Shown here: positions 16,868-26,120 of the stretch, piece after piece
How positions within the stretch are numbered: position 1 is the first letter of the stretch
Layout of the letters: every line of letters begins with the position of its first letter
Source: Nocardia sp. CC227C
Lineage (GTDB): Bacteria; Actinomycetota; Actinomycetes; Mycobacteriales; Mycobacteriaceae
Length of the DNA: 64,000 bases
Direction of reading: 5' to 3'
Assembly (NCBI RefSeq): GCF_030767025.1
Contig: NZ_JASITE010000002.1
Coordinates: forward strand, 558,001-622,000
Notes under the pieces: model-generated
The model's input: only the letters and a program-made list of their open reading frames with translations
Database searches by the model: none
What the model was told of the DNA's origin: nothing
Position numbers and translations under genes: made by a program

Positions 16868-17542
16868 CCAGTCGCCGCGCCGCCGCGCCCCACGGCACCG
16901 CCTCGCCCCCACCACCGCCTCGCCCCCACCACACCGCCGCGCCCCCACCACACCGCCGCGCCCCCACCACACCGCCGCAGCCCGCTGCACCGCCGCGCCC
17001 CGCTGCACCGCCGCGCCACCGCACGCTTCCTGCACCGGCGCACCCCCACGCCACCGGACCCCGCTGCGCCATTGTCGCCGCACCCCCACGCCACCCCACT
17101 GCGCCACCGCACACCCCACTGCGCCACCGCCCCCCGCTACGCCACCGCCACCCCGCTGCGCCACCGCACCGCCGCGCCATCCGCCACATCACGCGGGCTT
17201 TCCGCGCCTCCCCCCTGTTCCGAGCCGTCGTCCCCATACCGAGCGCGCGATCCCCTCGACTCGGACGGCACGATCCCCAGACCGAACCGCATGGCCGTCC
17301 GCCCCGGGTGCCCGTCCGCCTCGGGTGCGGTCGGTCCGGTCGGCGACGACCGCGTGGCGACGTGGCTTGCGGCCGGAACGCGGGCGCAGTGAGTTCGACC
17401 ACTGCGGTGGGGGCGGGTCGGCGGGCGGCGCGACCGCTGGAATGGGGTGCGGCCCGTGCCTTTGCGGCCGTGTGCGCCGAGAAACCTATTGCATACCAAC
17501 CGGTTTGCGAGTGGTTGGCGGAGGGGCTGATGTGGTCGGGTA
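16868..17542. repeat. Repeat-rich non-coding gap
   Basis: From about 16897 to 17032 a degenerate 18-19-bp C-rich unit (caccgccgcgcccccac) is repeated about seven times, grading into looser ctgcgccaccgcac-type repeats to about 17170. Frames through it translate to monotonous WGRGG or HHRAPT strings on either strand and I do not count them as genes. The remaining part to 17542 has no recognisable gene. Confidence 0.7.
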
Positions 17543-17818
17543 GTGCTCGTGGGAGACGAGCACTGCGGCACAGTCGATGGTGACGACGCGCGCACCGAGC
17601 CGACCGACCTCCCCTTCCTCGCGGGCCGGGTCTACGACACCGAAGACAGACTGATGCAGCGCGCCTACACCTTCGCCTGCCCGGTCCCCGGCTGCCCCCA
17701 TCGGCACGAAGACCGCACCGACAGCCCGCCGGAGGTCTGGCAGGCGCGCGTCAAGTCGGCCCTGGCCCGGCATCTCGCCGCGGCGCACCCGGAATGGCGT
17801 CCGAGCGCCGACGACTGA
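17543..17818 (+). CDS. Small zinc-finger-like hypothetical protein
   Basis: A 91-residue protein with a C-terminal C2H2-like arrangement: CPVPGC (two Cys four apart) and then ARHLAAAHPEW (two His four apart) about 25 residues later, consistent with one small zinc site. Codon third positions are strongly GC from about 17580 onward, supporting translation upstream of the internal Met at 17654. GTG 17543 is taken as start but the ribosome-binding site is poor, so 17654 remains possible. Function is not recognisable; DNA or protein binding is a guess from the finger-like pattern. Confidence 0.5.
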   Translation: MLVGDEHCGTVDGDDARTEPTDLPFLAGRVYDTEDRLMQRAYTFACPVPGCPHRHEDRTDSPPEVWQARVKSALARHLAAAHPEWRPSADD

Positions 17819-17853
17819 CGGCACGCCGGGACCGTCCGCCATCCGGGCGGGCA

Positions 17854-18291
17854 TCACGCCCGCAACGAGTCGACGATCTTCGCGATCCGATCCGCCCGGG
17901 TCTCGGGACGCTTGGCCGCCGTGACACCCCGAACCCACGCACGACGCTTCGAGTAGCCGCGCTTGTCGAAGGCGTCGCGCAGCGCCGCCCTCGCCAGCGC
18001 GGCGGCCAGATCAGGGGGAACCTCCACTGCACGCTCGTCGGTATCGCGGGCGACCGTGACCGTGACCGTGCCACCGGGCTGCTTGCCGAGCACGGTACGG
18101 ATGGACTTCAGCAGACCGAGACACGGACCATCGCCCATATTCACGACCGAGCCTCGGTAGGGCTGACCGTCGAAGGTGGCGGTCACCGGGATGCGGCCGC
18201 CGCCGCCGAGCCCGGCGACCACCTCTGGGGGAATGGGGATATACGCCCCGCCACCTCCGGCGGACCGGATCGTCCCCTCGAATCGCAGCAT
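17854..18291 (-). CDS. YdeI/OmpD-associated protein with DUF1905 domain
   Basis: A 145-residue protein. Residues about 1-90 match DUF1905, a small beta barrel: FEGTIRSAGGGGAYIPIP, then GRIPVTATFDGQPYRGSV and GDGPCLGLLKSIR. The C-terminal helix region (PDLAAALARAALRDAFDKRGYSKRRAW) matches the YdeI/OmpD-associated tail. Members are described as bacteriocin-protection or OmpD-associated proteins, but the biochemical role is unknown. ATG 18291 is chosen because homology begins there; the frame is open to 18432. It faces away from narG. Confidence 0.75.
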   Translation of the reverse strand: MLRFEGTIRSAGGGGAYIPIPPEVVAGLGGGGRIPVTATFDGQPYRGSVVNMGDGPCLGLLKSIRTVLGKQPGGTVTVTVARDTDERAVEVPPDLAAALARAALRDAFDKRGYSKRRAWVRGVTAAKRPETRADRIAKIVDSLRA

Positions 18292-18732
18292 GGAATCCAC
18301 GATATCGCGCACCCGTCGAGAGGTCGGCGGATTATGCCAGCGATCGCGCGGCAAACCAGGCAACCGAGGCGGGAACGCGCTGGTCGGAAAGGCACCCGAA
18401 GTTAGCTGGAATGGCGGATAATCGCGTGCCACCCGTCACCATCAGTGTGTTAACAAATATTAAGCGGCCGAGAACCGAACGTTTCCAAAGCATCACCGAC
18501 ACCGCCCCGAAACCCTCTCGGGGCGAGGCGTTTCAGCCGGTCATCATGGATACACGCAGGTAGAACGGCATCGACGGGAGGCGGGCCGCTATCGCACAGT
18601 GACCGCCACGTTGCGGCGACCTCACAACTCACAACGCGGGTTCGAGCACTGTGAGAGGATCGTTTTGACGCCCGCTATGACGTCTTTACAGTCGATGCAG
18701 CAGCCCAATTTCCACAGCTCGAAGGGGGCGTC
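18292..18732. promoter_or_regulatory. Upstream region of narGHJI
   Basis: A spacer between the leftward DUF1905 gene and narG. It holds an AT-rich patch near 18455-18465 and a direct repeat CTCACAAC at 18621-18628 and 18628-18635. The second copy forms an inverted repeat with TGTGAG at 18650-18655. TTGACG near 18666 could be a -35 element. The GTCATG start context has a GAAGGGGG ribosome-binding site. No protein match is implied for the repeats. Confidence 0.45.
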
Positions 18733-21700
18733 ATGGCAAACCCGGGGACCGATCGATCGTCCGCCGATGCACTGCTTCGACTGGGAAAGTATTTCAACCG
18801 CGGTGAGGTTTCCACGGACCTGCGCACGGTCCACAAGGTGGGCGGGCGCGATGCCGACGAGTTCTATCGGGATCGCTGGGCGCACGACAAGGTGGTGCGC
18901 TCCACGCACGGCGTGAACTGCACCGGCTCGTGCTCGTGGAAGATCTACGTCTCCGACGGCGTGATCACCTGGGAATCGCAACAGACCGACTACCCGTCCG
19001 TCGGCGCGGACAAGCCGGAGTACGAACCGCGCGGCTGCCCCCGCGGCGCGTCCTTCTCCTGGTACACCTATTCACCCGCGCGGGTGCGCTACCCGTATGT
19101 GCGCGGCGTCCTGCTCGAGCTCTACCGCGCCGCCAAGGCCGAACTCAAGGACCCGGTGCTGGCCTGGGAGTCCATCGTCGAGGACCCGGACAAGGCGAAG
19201 CGCTACAAGCACGCCCGCGGCAAGGGCGGTTTCGTGCGCGCCGAATGGTGGGAGGCCGCCGAGATCGCGGCGGCCGCACACGTGCACACCATCAAGAAGT
19301 ACGGGCCGGACCGGGTCGCCGGGTTCTCCCCCATTCCCGCCATGTCCATGGTCAGCCACGCGGTGGGCGCGCGGTTCATCTCGCTCATCGGCGGGTCCAT
19401 GCTGTCGTTCTACGACTGGTACGCCGACCTCCCGGTGGCTTCGCCGCAGGTCTTCGGCGATCAGACCGACGTACCGGAGTCGGCCGACTGGTTCGACGCG
19501 GGCTACCTGATCATGTGGGGCTCCAATGTGCCGGTGACCCGCACCCCGGACGCGCACTACATGACCGAGGCGCGCTACCGGGGTCAGAAGGTGGTCGTGG
19601 TCTCCCCCGACTACGCCGACAACACCAAGTTCGCCGACGAATGGGTGCCCGCGCGCCCGGGAACCGATGCGGCGCTGGCCATGTCCATGGGCCACGTGGT
19701 GCTGAAGGAGTTCTTCGTCGAGCGCGACACCCCGTACTTCCGGGACTACGTCAAGCGCTACACCGACCTGCCGTACCTGATCACGCTGGACGACCAGGAC
19801 GGCGTGTGCGTACCCGGCAAGTTCCTCACCGCCGCCGACCTCGGACACACCGGGGAGGCCGTGGAATTCCAGACCGTGCTGTTGGACGCCGACGGAAACC
19901 CGGTGGTACCCAACGGCTCGCTCGGCCACCGCTTCACCGAGGCGGGCAAGGGCACGTGGAATCTGGACCTGGGGGACATCGATCCCCTGCTGACGCTGCA
20001 CGGTCGCACCGAAACGGGGGGGCAGAGGGGTGGAAGGAACACCGCTGCCGCCGTGCAGCTTCCCCGCTTCGACGACGGCACCGCGGGCGTCATCACCCGC
20101 GGCGTGCCCACCACGACCATCGCGGGCAAGACGGTGACCACCGTCTTCGATCTGCTGTTGGCCCAGTACGGCGTGGCGCGCACGGGCCTGCCCGGCAGCT
20201 GGCCGACCGGCTACGACGATGCGAGCGAGCCGTACACCCCCGCCTGGCAGGAGGCCATCACCGGCGTTCCGGCCAAGCAGGCCGAGCGCATCGGCCGCGA
20301 ATTCGCCGACAATGCCGAGAAGTCCCAGGGCCGCTCCATGATCCTGATGGGCGCGGGCACCAACCACTGGTTCCACTCGGATCAGATCTACCGCGCCTTC
20401 TTCACCCTGACCCTGCTCACCGGCTGCCAGGGCGTGAACGGCGGCGGCTGGGCGCACTACGTCGGTCAGGAGAAGTGCCGACCGGTCACCGGTTGGTCCA
20501 CCCTGGCTTTCGGCCTGGACTGGCAGCGCCCGCCGCGCCAGATGCAGGGCACCGTGTTCTGGTACCTGTCCAACGACCAGTGGCGCTACGACCCGTTCAC
20601 GGCGGAGTCGTTCGCCTCGCCGCTGGGGGCGGGCCGCTTCGCCGGACGCACGGCCGCGGACAATATCGCGCTCGCCACCCGGCTGGGCTGGATGCCGAGC
20701 TACCCGACCCTCAACCGCAATCCCCTCGACCTGGTGGACGAGGCGGAGGCCGCGGGCAAGACACCGGCCGAGTATGTGGTGGACGGCCTCACCTCCGGCG
20801 ACCTGCGCTTCGCCTGCGAGGACCCGGACGCGCCGGAGAACTTCCCGCGCGTGCTGACCGTGTGGCGCGCCAATCTGCTCGGCTCCTCCGGCAAGGGCAA
20901 CGAGTACTTCCACAAGCATCTGCTGGGCGCGGACTCCAACCTCCAGACCACCGACACCACCGGGGTGCGGCCGCGGGAACTGGTGTGGCGGGAGCAGGCC
21001 GCCACCGGCAAGCTGGATCTGCTCATGTCGCTGGACTTCCGCATGACCAGCACCACCCTGTTCTCCGATATCGTCTTCCCCGCCGCCACCTGGTACGAGA
21101 AGCACGATCTGTCCTCCACGGATATGCACCCGTTCGTGCACGCCTTCTCCCCCGCCATCTCCCCGCCGTGGGAGGCCAAGACCGACTTCGACGCCTTCCA
21201 CCGCATCGCACGCGGATTCTCCTGGCTGGCCGAGAAGCATCTGGGCAAGCGCAAGGATCTGGTCGCGGTGCCGTTGCAGCACGACAGCGCCGACGCGCTC
21301 GCCCAGGCCGGTGGCCGCGTCCTGGACTGGAAGGCCGGGGAATGCGAGCCGATTCCGGGTAAGACCATGCCGAAACTGGTTGTGGTCGAACGCGATTACC
21401 CCAGCGTCGGCGAGAAGATGGCCGCGCTCGGGCCGCTGGTCGAAACGCAGGGCCTCACCGTCAAGGGTGTCACCACCATCCCCGACGCCGAGGTGGAGTA
21501 CCTGAAGGGCGTCAACGGCACCGTGGTTTCCGGTGTGGCGCAGGGACGCCCGTCGCTGGCCAAGGACACCCACGCCGCCGAGGCGATCCTCGCGCTGTCC
21601 GGCACCACCAACGGCCGGCTCGCCGTGGCGGGGTTCCACGCGCTCGAACAGCGCACCGGCACCCAACTGGCCGATCTGGCCGCCGAACACGAGGGCAAAC

Positions 21701-22527
21701 GAATCTCCTTCGCCGACACCCAGGCCCGGCCGGTGCCGGTCATCACCTCGCCGGAATGGTCGGGCTCCGAGACCGGCGGGCGGCGGTACTCGCCGTTCAC
21801 CATCAATACCGAGCGGCTCAAGCCCTGGCACACGCTGACCGGGCGGCAGCACTTCTACCTCGACCACGACTGGATGATCGAACTCGGTGAGCAGCTGCCG
21901 ATCTTCCGGCCGCCGCTGGACATGACGGCGCTGTTCAGCGAGCCCGGGGTCGGCAAAGTGAGCGAGAACGGCGTCACCGTGCGCTATCTGACGCCGCACT
22001 CCAAGTGGTCCATCCACTCCGCCTACCAGGACAACTTGCACATGCTGACGCTCTCGCGCGGCGGGCAGTCGATCTGGATGTCGGACAAGGACGCCGCCAA
22101 GATCGGTGTCGCGGACAACGACTGGATCGAGGCGATCAACCGCAACGGCGTCGTGGTGGCGCGCGCCATCGTGTCGCACCGCATGCCCGAGGGCACCGTG
22201 TTCATGTACCACGCGCAGGACCGTGCGGTGGACGTGCCGCGCATCGAGGGCACGCCGACCGTCGACGGGGCCGCGTCGAACGGCTCGGGGTCGAACGGCT
22301 CGGGTTCGAACGGCTCGGGTTCGAACGGCTCCGGGTCGAACGGCTTCGTCGGCAAGGGCAAGCGCGGCGGCATCCACAACGCGCTGACCCGCATCATGAT
22401 CAAGCCCTCGCATCTCATCGGCGGCTACGCGCAGCAGTCCTTCGCCCTGAACTACCACGGCCCCACCGGAAATCAGCGCGACGAAGTAACGACCATTCGA
22501 AAGCGTAATCAGGAAGTGGAGTACTGA
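18733..22527 (+). CDS. narG: Respiratory nitrate reductase alpha subunit
   Basis: Catalytic subunit of membrane-bound nitrate reductase, reducing nitrate to nitrite with bis-MGD. The 1264-residue product carries the FS0 [4Fe-4S] ligands near the N-terminus (THGVNCTGSCSW and a Cys in RGCPRGAS; one ligand is His in this family), molybdopterin-binding segments through the body, and the C-terminal oligonucleotide-binding domain (GGQSIWMSDKDAAKIG). A Ser-Asn-Gly-rich insertion near residues 1182-1207 precedes the conserved end. ATG 18733 has GAAGGGGG upstream. narH starts one base after the stop, so the four genes form one operon. Confidence 0.97.
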   Translation: MANPGTDRSSADALLRLGKYFNRGEVSTDLRTVHKVGGRDADEFYRDRWAHDKVVRSTHGVNCTGSCSWKIYVSDGVITWESQQTDYPSVGADKPEYEPRGCPRGASFSWYTYSPARVRYPYVRGVLLELYRAAKAELKDPVLAWESIVEDPDKAKRYKHARGKGGFVRAEWWEAAEIAAAAHVHTIKKYGPDRVAGFSPIPAMSMVSHAVGARFISLIGGSMLSFYDWYADLPVASPQVFGDQTDVPESADWFDAGYLIMWGSNVPVTRTPDAHYMTEARYRGQKVVVVSPDYADNTKFADEWVPARPGTDAALAMSMGHVVLKEFFVERDTPYFRDYVKRYTDLPYLITLDDQDGVCVPGKFLTAADLGHTGEAVEFQTVLLDADGNPVVPNGSLGHRFTEAGKGTWNLDLGDIDPLLTLHGRTETGGQRGGRNTAAAVQLPRFDDGTAGVITRGVPTTTIAGKTVTTVFDLLLAQYGVARTGLPGSWPTGYDDASEPYTPAWQEAITGVPAKQAERIGREFADNAEKSQGRSMILMGAGTNHWFHSDQIYRAFFTLTLLTGCQGVNGGGWAHYVGQEKCRPVTGWSTLAFGLDWQRPPRQMQGTVFWYLSNDQWRYDPFTAESFASPLGAGRFAGRTAADNIALATRLGWMPSYPTLNRNPLDLVDEAEAAGKTPAEYVVDGLTSGDLRFACEDPDAPENFPRVLTVWRANLLGSSGKGNEYFHKHLLGADSNLQTTDTTGVRPRELVWREQAATGKLDLLMSLDFRMTSTTLFSDIVFPAATWYEKHDLSSTDMHPFVHAFSPAISPPWEAKTDFDAFHRIARGFSWLAEKHLGKRKDLVAVPLQHDSADALAQAGGRVLDWKAGECEPIPGKTMPKLVVVERDYPSVGEKMAALGPLVETQGLTVKGVTTIPDAEVEYLKGVNGTVVSGVAQGRPSLAKDTHAAEAILALSGTTNGRLAVAGFHALEQRTGTQLADLAAEHEGKRISFADTQARPVPVITSPEWSGSETGGRRYSPFTINTERLKPWHTLTGRQHFYLDHDWMIELGEQLPIFRPPLDMTALFSEPGVGKVSENGVTVRYLTPHSKWSIHSAYQDNLHMLTLSRGGQSIWMSDKDAAKIGVADNDWIEAINRNGVVVARAIVSHRMPEGTVFMYHAQDRAVDVPRIEGTPTVDGAASNGSGSNGSGSNGSGSNGSGSNGFVGKGKRGGIHNALTRIMIKPSHLIGGYAQQSFALNYHGPTGNQRDEVTTIRKRNQEVEY
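22276..22346 (+). repeat. 15-bp tandem repeat inside narG
   Basis: About 4.5 copies of a 15-bp unit (tcgaacggctcgggt) encode (SNGSG)n near the C-terminus of NarG. It looks like a flexible surface linker and stays in frame. Confidence 0.9.
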
Positions 22528-22528
22528 C

Positions 22529-24331
22529 ATGCGCGTCATGGCACAGCTCGCCATGGTCATGAACCTGGACAAGTGCATCGGCTGTCATACGTGCAGCGTC
22601 ACCTGCAAGCAGGCGTGGACCAATCGCGGCGGCACCGAGTACGTCTGGTTCAACAATGTGGAAACCCGTCCGGGACAGGGGTATCCGCGGCAGTACCAGG
22701 ATCAGGAGAAGTGGAAGGGCGGCTGGACGCTCAACCGCAGGGGCCGCCTCACATTGAAGTCCGGGTCGCGAATGAAGAGGCTGCTGAACATCTTCGCCAA
22801 CCCGGACCTTCCCACGGTAAGCGATTACTACGATCCGTGGAGCTATGACTACGACAATCTGCTGTCCTCACCCCAAATCGATACAACTCCGGTGGCGCGG
22901 CCCAAATCACTGATCACCGGCGAGGACACCAAGGTCACCTGGGGCGCGAACTGGGACGACGACCTCGGCTCCGGCCCGGAGCAGGTCGGCAAGGACCCAT
23001 TGCTGTCCAAGCTGTCCGACCAGGTCAAGCTGGAATTCGAGCAGACCTTCATGTTCTACCTGCCGCGCATCTGCGAGCACTGCCTCAACCCGTCGTGCGC
23101 GGCCTCGTGCCCCTCCGGAGCCATCTACAAGCGCGCCGAGGACGGCATCGTGCTGGTGGACCAGGACAAGTGCCGCGGCTGGCGGCAGTGCGTCACCGGC
23201 TGCCCGTACAAGAAGATCTACTTCAACCACAAGACCGGCAAGGCCGAGAAATGCACGTTCTGCTATCCGCGCGTGGAGGTCGGCATCCCGACCGTGTGCT
23301 CGGAGACCTGCGTGGGACGGCTGCGCTACATCGGCGTCATGCTCTACGACGCCGACGCGGTGCTGGAGGCGGCCTCGGTCGAGAACGACAAGGATCTGTA
23401 CCCGGCGCAGCTGGGCGTCTTCCTGAACCCGCACGATCCGCGGGTGGTCGCGGAGGCCGAGCGGGCGGGCATCTCCACCGAATGGATTCAGGCGGCGCAG
23501 GATTCGCCGGTCTACAAGCTCATCGTCGACTATCAGATCGCGCTGCCGCTGCATCCGGAATACCGGACCATGCCCATGGTCTGGTACGTGCCGCCGCTGT
23601 CACCGGTGGTGGACGTGCTGTCGGAGACCGGGCACGACGGCGAGGACCACTCGAATCTCTTCGGGGCGATCGACGCGCTGCGGATTCCGGTGGAATACCT
23701 GGCGGAGCTGTTCACCGCCGGTGAGGTCGGACCGGTGCGGGCGGCACTGCAACGGCTGGCCGGGATGCGGTCGTTCATGCGGTCCATCAATCTCGGGCAG
23801 GAACCGGATCTGTCGATTCCGGAGGCGGTGCGGCTGGAGCCCGAGGAGATCGAGGCCATGTACCGGCTGCTCGCCATCGCCAAATACGAGCACCGGTACG
23901 TGATCCCCAGCGGCGCGACCTCCCGGGCGCACGAGCTGGATTCGCTGGCCACCGGATGCAGTCTGGACACCGACGGCGGGCCGGGCATGACGGCCTACGA
24001 CTACATGGCGGACAAGTTCCACCTGAGCGATGGCCTCAGCGATACCAATGGCGCAGCGCCGGAGGAGAAGTCGAACCGGATCAACCTGCTCAACTGGGAC
24101 GGCAAGCGGACCGACGGGCTGGTGCCGAGTCGCGACGGCGGCGACGGGGCTGCCGACGGCAACGGTGGAGCCGCCGACGGCACCGGGCACCCGGCCAATG
24201 GCCGCAACGGCGACGGCCGCAACAGCAATGGCCGCAACGACAATGGCCGCAACAACGGCAATGGCCGTGATGGCGATGGCGCGCACACCGATGCGGACCC
24301 CGCACCCGAGCCGAGTGGAGCCCACCGATGA
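22529..24331 (+). CDS. narH: Respiratory nitrate reductase beta subunit
   Basis: Electron-transfer subunit with four Fe-S clusters linking NarI haem to NarG. The 600-residue product shows CIGCHTCSVTC at residues 16-26 (MNLDKCIGC start), then CEHCLNPSCAASC, CRGWRQCVTGC (Trp in place of one Cys, the [3Fe-4S] site) and CTFCYPR with a distal SETC. The last about 70 residues are a Gly/Asn/Asp-rich tail with NGRN repeats not found in the core family. The start at 22529 matches the mycobacterial N-terminus (M-x-V-M-A-Q). The stop overlaps narJ by ATGA. Confidence 0.97.
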   Translation: MRVMAQLAMVMNLDKCIGCHTCSVTCKQAWTNRGGTEYVWFNNVETRPGQGYPRQYQDQEKWKGGWTLNRRGRLTLKSGSRMKRLLNIFANPDLPTVSDYYDPWSYDYDNLLSSPQIDTTPVARPKSLITGEDTKVTWGANWDDDLGSGPEQVGKDPLLSKLSDQVKLEFEQTFMFYLPRICEHCLNPSCAASCPSGAIYKRAEDGIVLVDQDKCRGWRQCVTGCPYKKIYFNHKTGKAEKCTFCYPRVEVGIPTVCSETCVGRLRYIGVMLYDADAVLEAASVENDKDLYPAQLGVFLNPHDPRVVAEAERAGISTEWIQAAQDSPVYKLIVDYQIALPLHPEYRTMPMVWYVPPLSPVVDVLSETGHDGEDHSNLFGAIDALRIPVEYLAELFTAGEVGPVRAALQRLAGMRSFMRSINLGQEPDLSIPEAVRLEPEEIEAMYRLLAIAKYEHRYVIPSGATSRAHELDSLATGCSLDTDGGPGMTAYDYMADKFHLSDGLSDTNGAAPEEKSNRINLLNWDGKRTDGLVPSRDGGDGAADGNGGAADGTGHPANGRNGDGRNSNGRNDNGRNNGNGRDGDGAHTDADPAPEPSGAHR

Positions 24332-25041
24332 AGCTGCTCACCCTGCGGCGACGGCCGGAGCCGGTGGTCCGGATGTCGGAGCGCGACCGCCGCCTGGTCT
24401 GGCGGCTGGCGGCCCTGCTCCTGGACTACCCGTCCGAGGACATGCTGCGCACCGTGCGCGAGTTCGGCGACGCCGCCGCCGAGCTGCCCGCCGAGGTGCG
24501 TGCCCAGCTCGACGAGTTCCTCGCCCACCTGCGCGATACCGATCCGCTGGAACTGGCCCAGCGCTATGTCGAGACCTTCGACATGCGCCGCCGCGCCAGC
24601 CTGCACCTCACCTTCTACGCCTACGGCGACACCCGCAAGCGCGGTATGGCGCTGCTGCGTTTCAAGCACGCCTACCGGCACGCGGGCGTCGAACTCGGCG
24701 ACGAGGAGCTGCCCGACCACCTCCCGGTGCTGCTGGAATTCGCCGCCACGGTGGACCCCGTCGGCGGTGAACGACTGCTCGGCGAACACGTGCCGGTCCT
24801 GGAACTGCTGCGACTGTCACTGTCGGACAACGGTTCTCCCTATGCGGCCGTTCTCGCCGCCGTGACGGCCACGCTGCCCCCGGTGACCACCGCCGACCGC
24901 CGCCGCATCGCCGAACTCGCCGCCCAGGGTCCGCCCGAGGAGGCTGTGGGCCTCGGTCGCTCCGCAGGCTCCGCTCCTGCCGGACTGGATCCCTTCGCCA
25001 TGGACCCCACCATGTTCGCCGGATCGGAAGGCCGCCGATGA
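24328..25041 (+). CDS. narJ: Nitrate reductase assembly chaperone
   Basis: A 237-residue cytosolic chaperone of the NarJ/TorD family that helps mature and dock NarGH; it is not part of the final enzyme. LAALLLDYPSED, the YVETFD segment and HLTFYAYGDTRKRG are family hallmarks. ATG 24328 overlaps the narH stop, and its own stop overlaps narI, both as ATGA, so translation of narH-narJ-narI is coupled. Confidence 0.95.
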   Translation: MKLLTLRRRPEPVVRMSERDRRLVWRLAALLLDYPSEDMLRTVREFGDAAAELPAEVRAQLDEFLAHLRDTDPLELAQRYVETFDMRRRASLHLTFYAYGDTRKRGMALLRFKHAYRHAGVELGDEELPDHLPVLLEFAATVDPVGGERLLGEHVPVLELLRLSLSDNGSPYAAVLAAVTATLPPVTTADRRRIAELAAQGPPEEAVGLGRSAGSAPAGLDPFAMDPTMFAGSEGRR

Positions 25042-25772
25042 CCACCACCCTCTGGATGACCCTGCCGTACGTGGCCTTCACCTCGTTCCTGCTCGGACAC
25101 CTGTGGCGCTACCGCAACGACCAATTCGGCTGGACCACACGGTCTTCGCAGATCTACGAATCGCGTCTGCTGCGGCTGGGCAGCCCGCTGTTCCACTTCG
25201 GCATGCTCGGCGTCATCGGCGGACATGTGGTGGGCGTGCTGATTCCCGCGTCCTGGACCGCCGCCATCGGCATCTCCGACCACATGTACCACGTGGTCGC
25301 CGTCTCCGCGGGAACGGTGGCGGGCGTCGCGGTGATCGTCGGCATCGGCATTCTGCTCTACCGCCGGATCACGGTGCCCGCCGTCCGCAAGGCCACCACC
25401 CGCAACGACAAGCTCATGTACGTCCTGCTGGCGGGTGCACTCGTCACCGGCATGCTCAACACCGTCGGCAGCAATCTGCTGTGGGGCACCTACAACTACC
25501 GTGAGACCGTATCCCCGTGGTTCCGCAGCCTTTTCACGCTGCACCCGCAGCCCGAGCTCATGGTCGGCACCCCCTGGACCTTCCAGGCGCACGGCCTGAT
25601 CGTGCTCGCCCTCATCGGTGTCTGGCCCTACACCCGCCTGGTGCACATGTTCAGCGCCCCGATCGGCTACTTCGTCCGCCCCTACGTCGTCTACCGCAGC
25701 AAGCCGGACACCGCCTCGGACAAGCGCCGCTACGCCCGCGCCTGGGACTCCCCGGTCCTGCCGCCGCGCTAG
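25038..25772 (+). CDS. narI: Respiratory nitrate reductase gamma subunit (cytochrome b)
   Basis: Membrane cytochrome b that oxidises quinol and passes electrons to NarH. The 244-residue protein has five hydrophobic segments. Four candidate haem His are in the expected helix pairs: two in SPLFHFGMLGVIGGH and two in FQAHGLIVLALIG...RLVHMFS. It is the last gene of the nar operon. No obvious terminator hairpin follows before the vapBC promoter. Confidence 0.95.
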   Translation: MTTTLWMTLPYVAFTSFLLGHLWRYRNDQFGWTTRSSQIYESRLLRLGSPLFHFGMLGVIGGHVVGVLIPASWTAAIGISDHMYHVVAVSAGTVAGVAVIVGIGILLYRRITVPAVRKATTRNDKLMYVLLAGALVTGMLNTVGSNLLWGTYNYRETVSPWFRSLFTLHPQPELMVGTPWTFQAHGLIVLALIGVWPYTRLVHMFSAPIGYFVRPYVVYRSKPDTASDKRRYARAWDSPVLPPR

Positions 25773-25794
25773 CCGTCACCACGGGCGTGGATAC

Positions 25795-25823
25795 TTCTAC
25801 CTCAGCGGTATAGAATGGTAGAA
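25795..25823. promoter_or_regulatory. Palindromic operator overlapping the vapBC promoter
   Basis: TTCTACC at 25795-25801 and GGTAGAA at 25817-25823 form a perfect 7-bp inverted repeat with a 15-bp spacer. A -10-like TATAGAAT (25809-25816) lies inside. It sits 34-62 bp before the antitoxin start, the usual place for VapBC autorepression. Confidence 0.65.
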
Positions 25824-25856
25824 ACGCGTCCGAGACGTGGGAAAGAGGAACACGCG

Positions 25857-26120
25857 GTGAGCCTCAATATCAAGAACGAACATGTACACGCCCTCGTGCG
25901 CGAGGCCGCGCGCCGCACGGGGATGTCGCAGACCAGCGTGGTCGAGGAGGCCATGCGGCGTCTGCTACGGGAACTCGATTCCAGCACCGCGGTCACCGCC
26001 GCCATCCAATGGCAGGAGGTCGAGGACATCTTGACCGACCTGCATTCGCGGCTGACACCGGAGAGCCGCACCGTGCTCACGACGGACGATCTGTATGACG
26101 AGCAAGGCATGCCCGCGTGA
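25857..26120 (+). CDS. vapB: VapB-type antitoxin
   Basis: An 87-residue antitoxin. The N-terminal SLNIKNEHVHALVREAARRTGMSQ is a ribbon-helix-helix DNA-binding domain of the VapB/Rv0623-like type. The C-terminal acidic part should wrap the toxin. GTG 25857 follows GAAAGAGGAA; a longer frame from 25815 is rejected because it would start inside the operator. The stop overlaps vapC as GTGA. Confidence 0.9.
   Translation: MSLNIKNEHVHALVREAARRTGMSQTSVVEEAMRRLLRELDSSTAVTAAIQWQEVEDILTDLHSRLTPESRTVLTTDDLYDEQGMPA

Noticed and set aside
16749-17543. Genes in the C-rich region
   Set aside because: Frames give monotonous His/Ala/Pro or Gly/Trp strings on both strands, with no conserved pattern.
19072-22578. 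Minus-strand frame of 1168 codons opposite narG
   Set aside because: Antisense shadow with no motifs; narG is certain.
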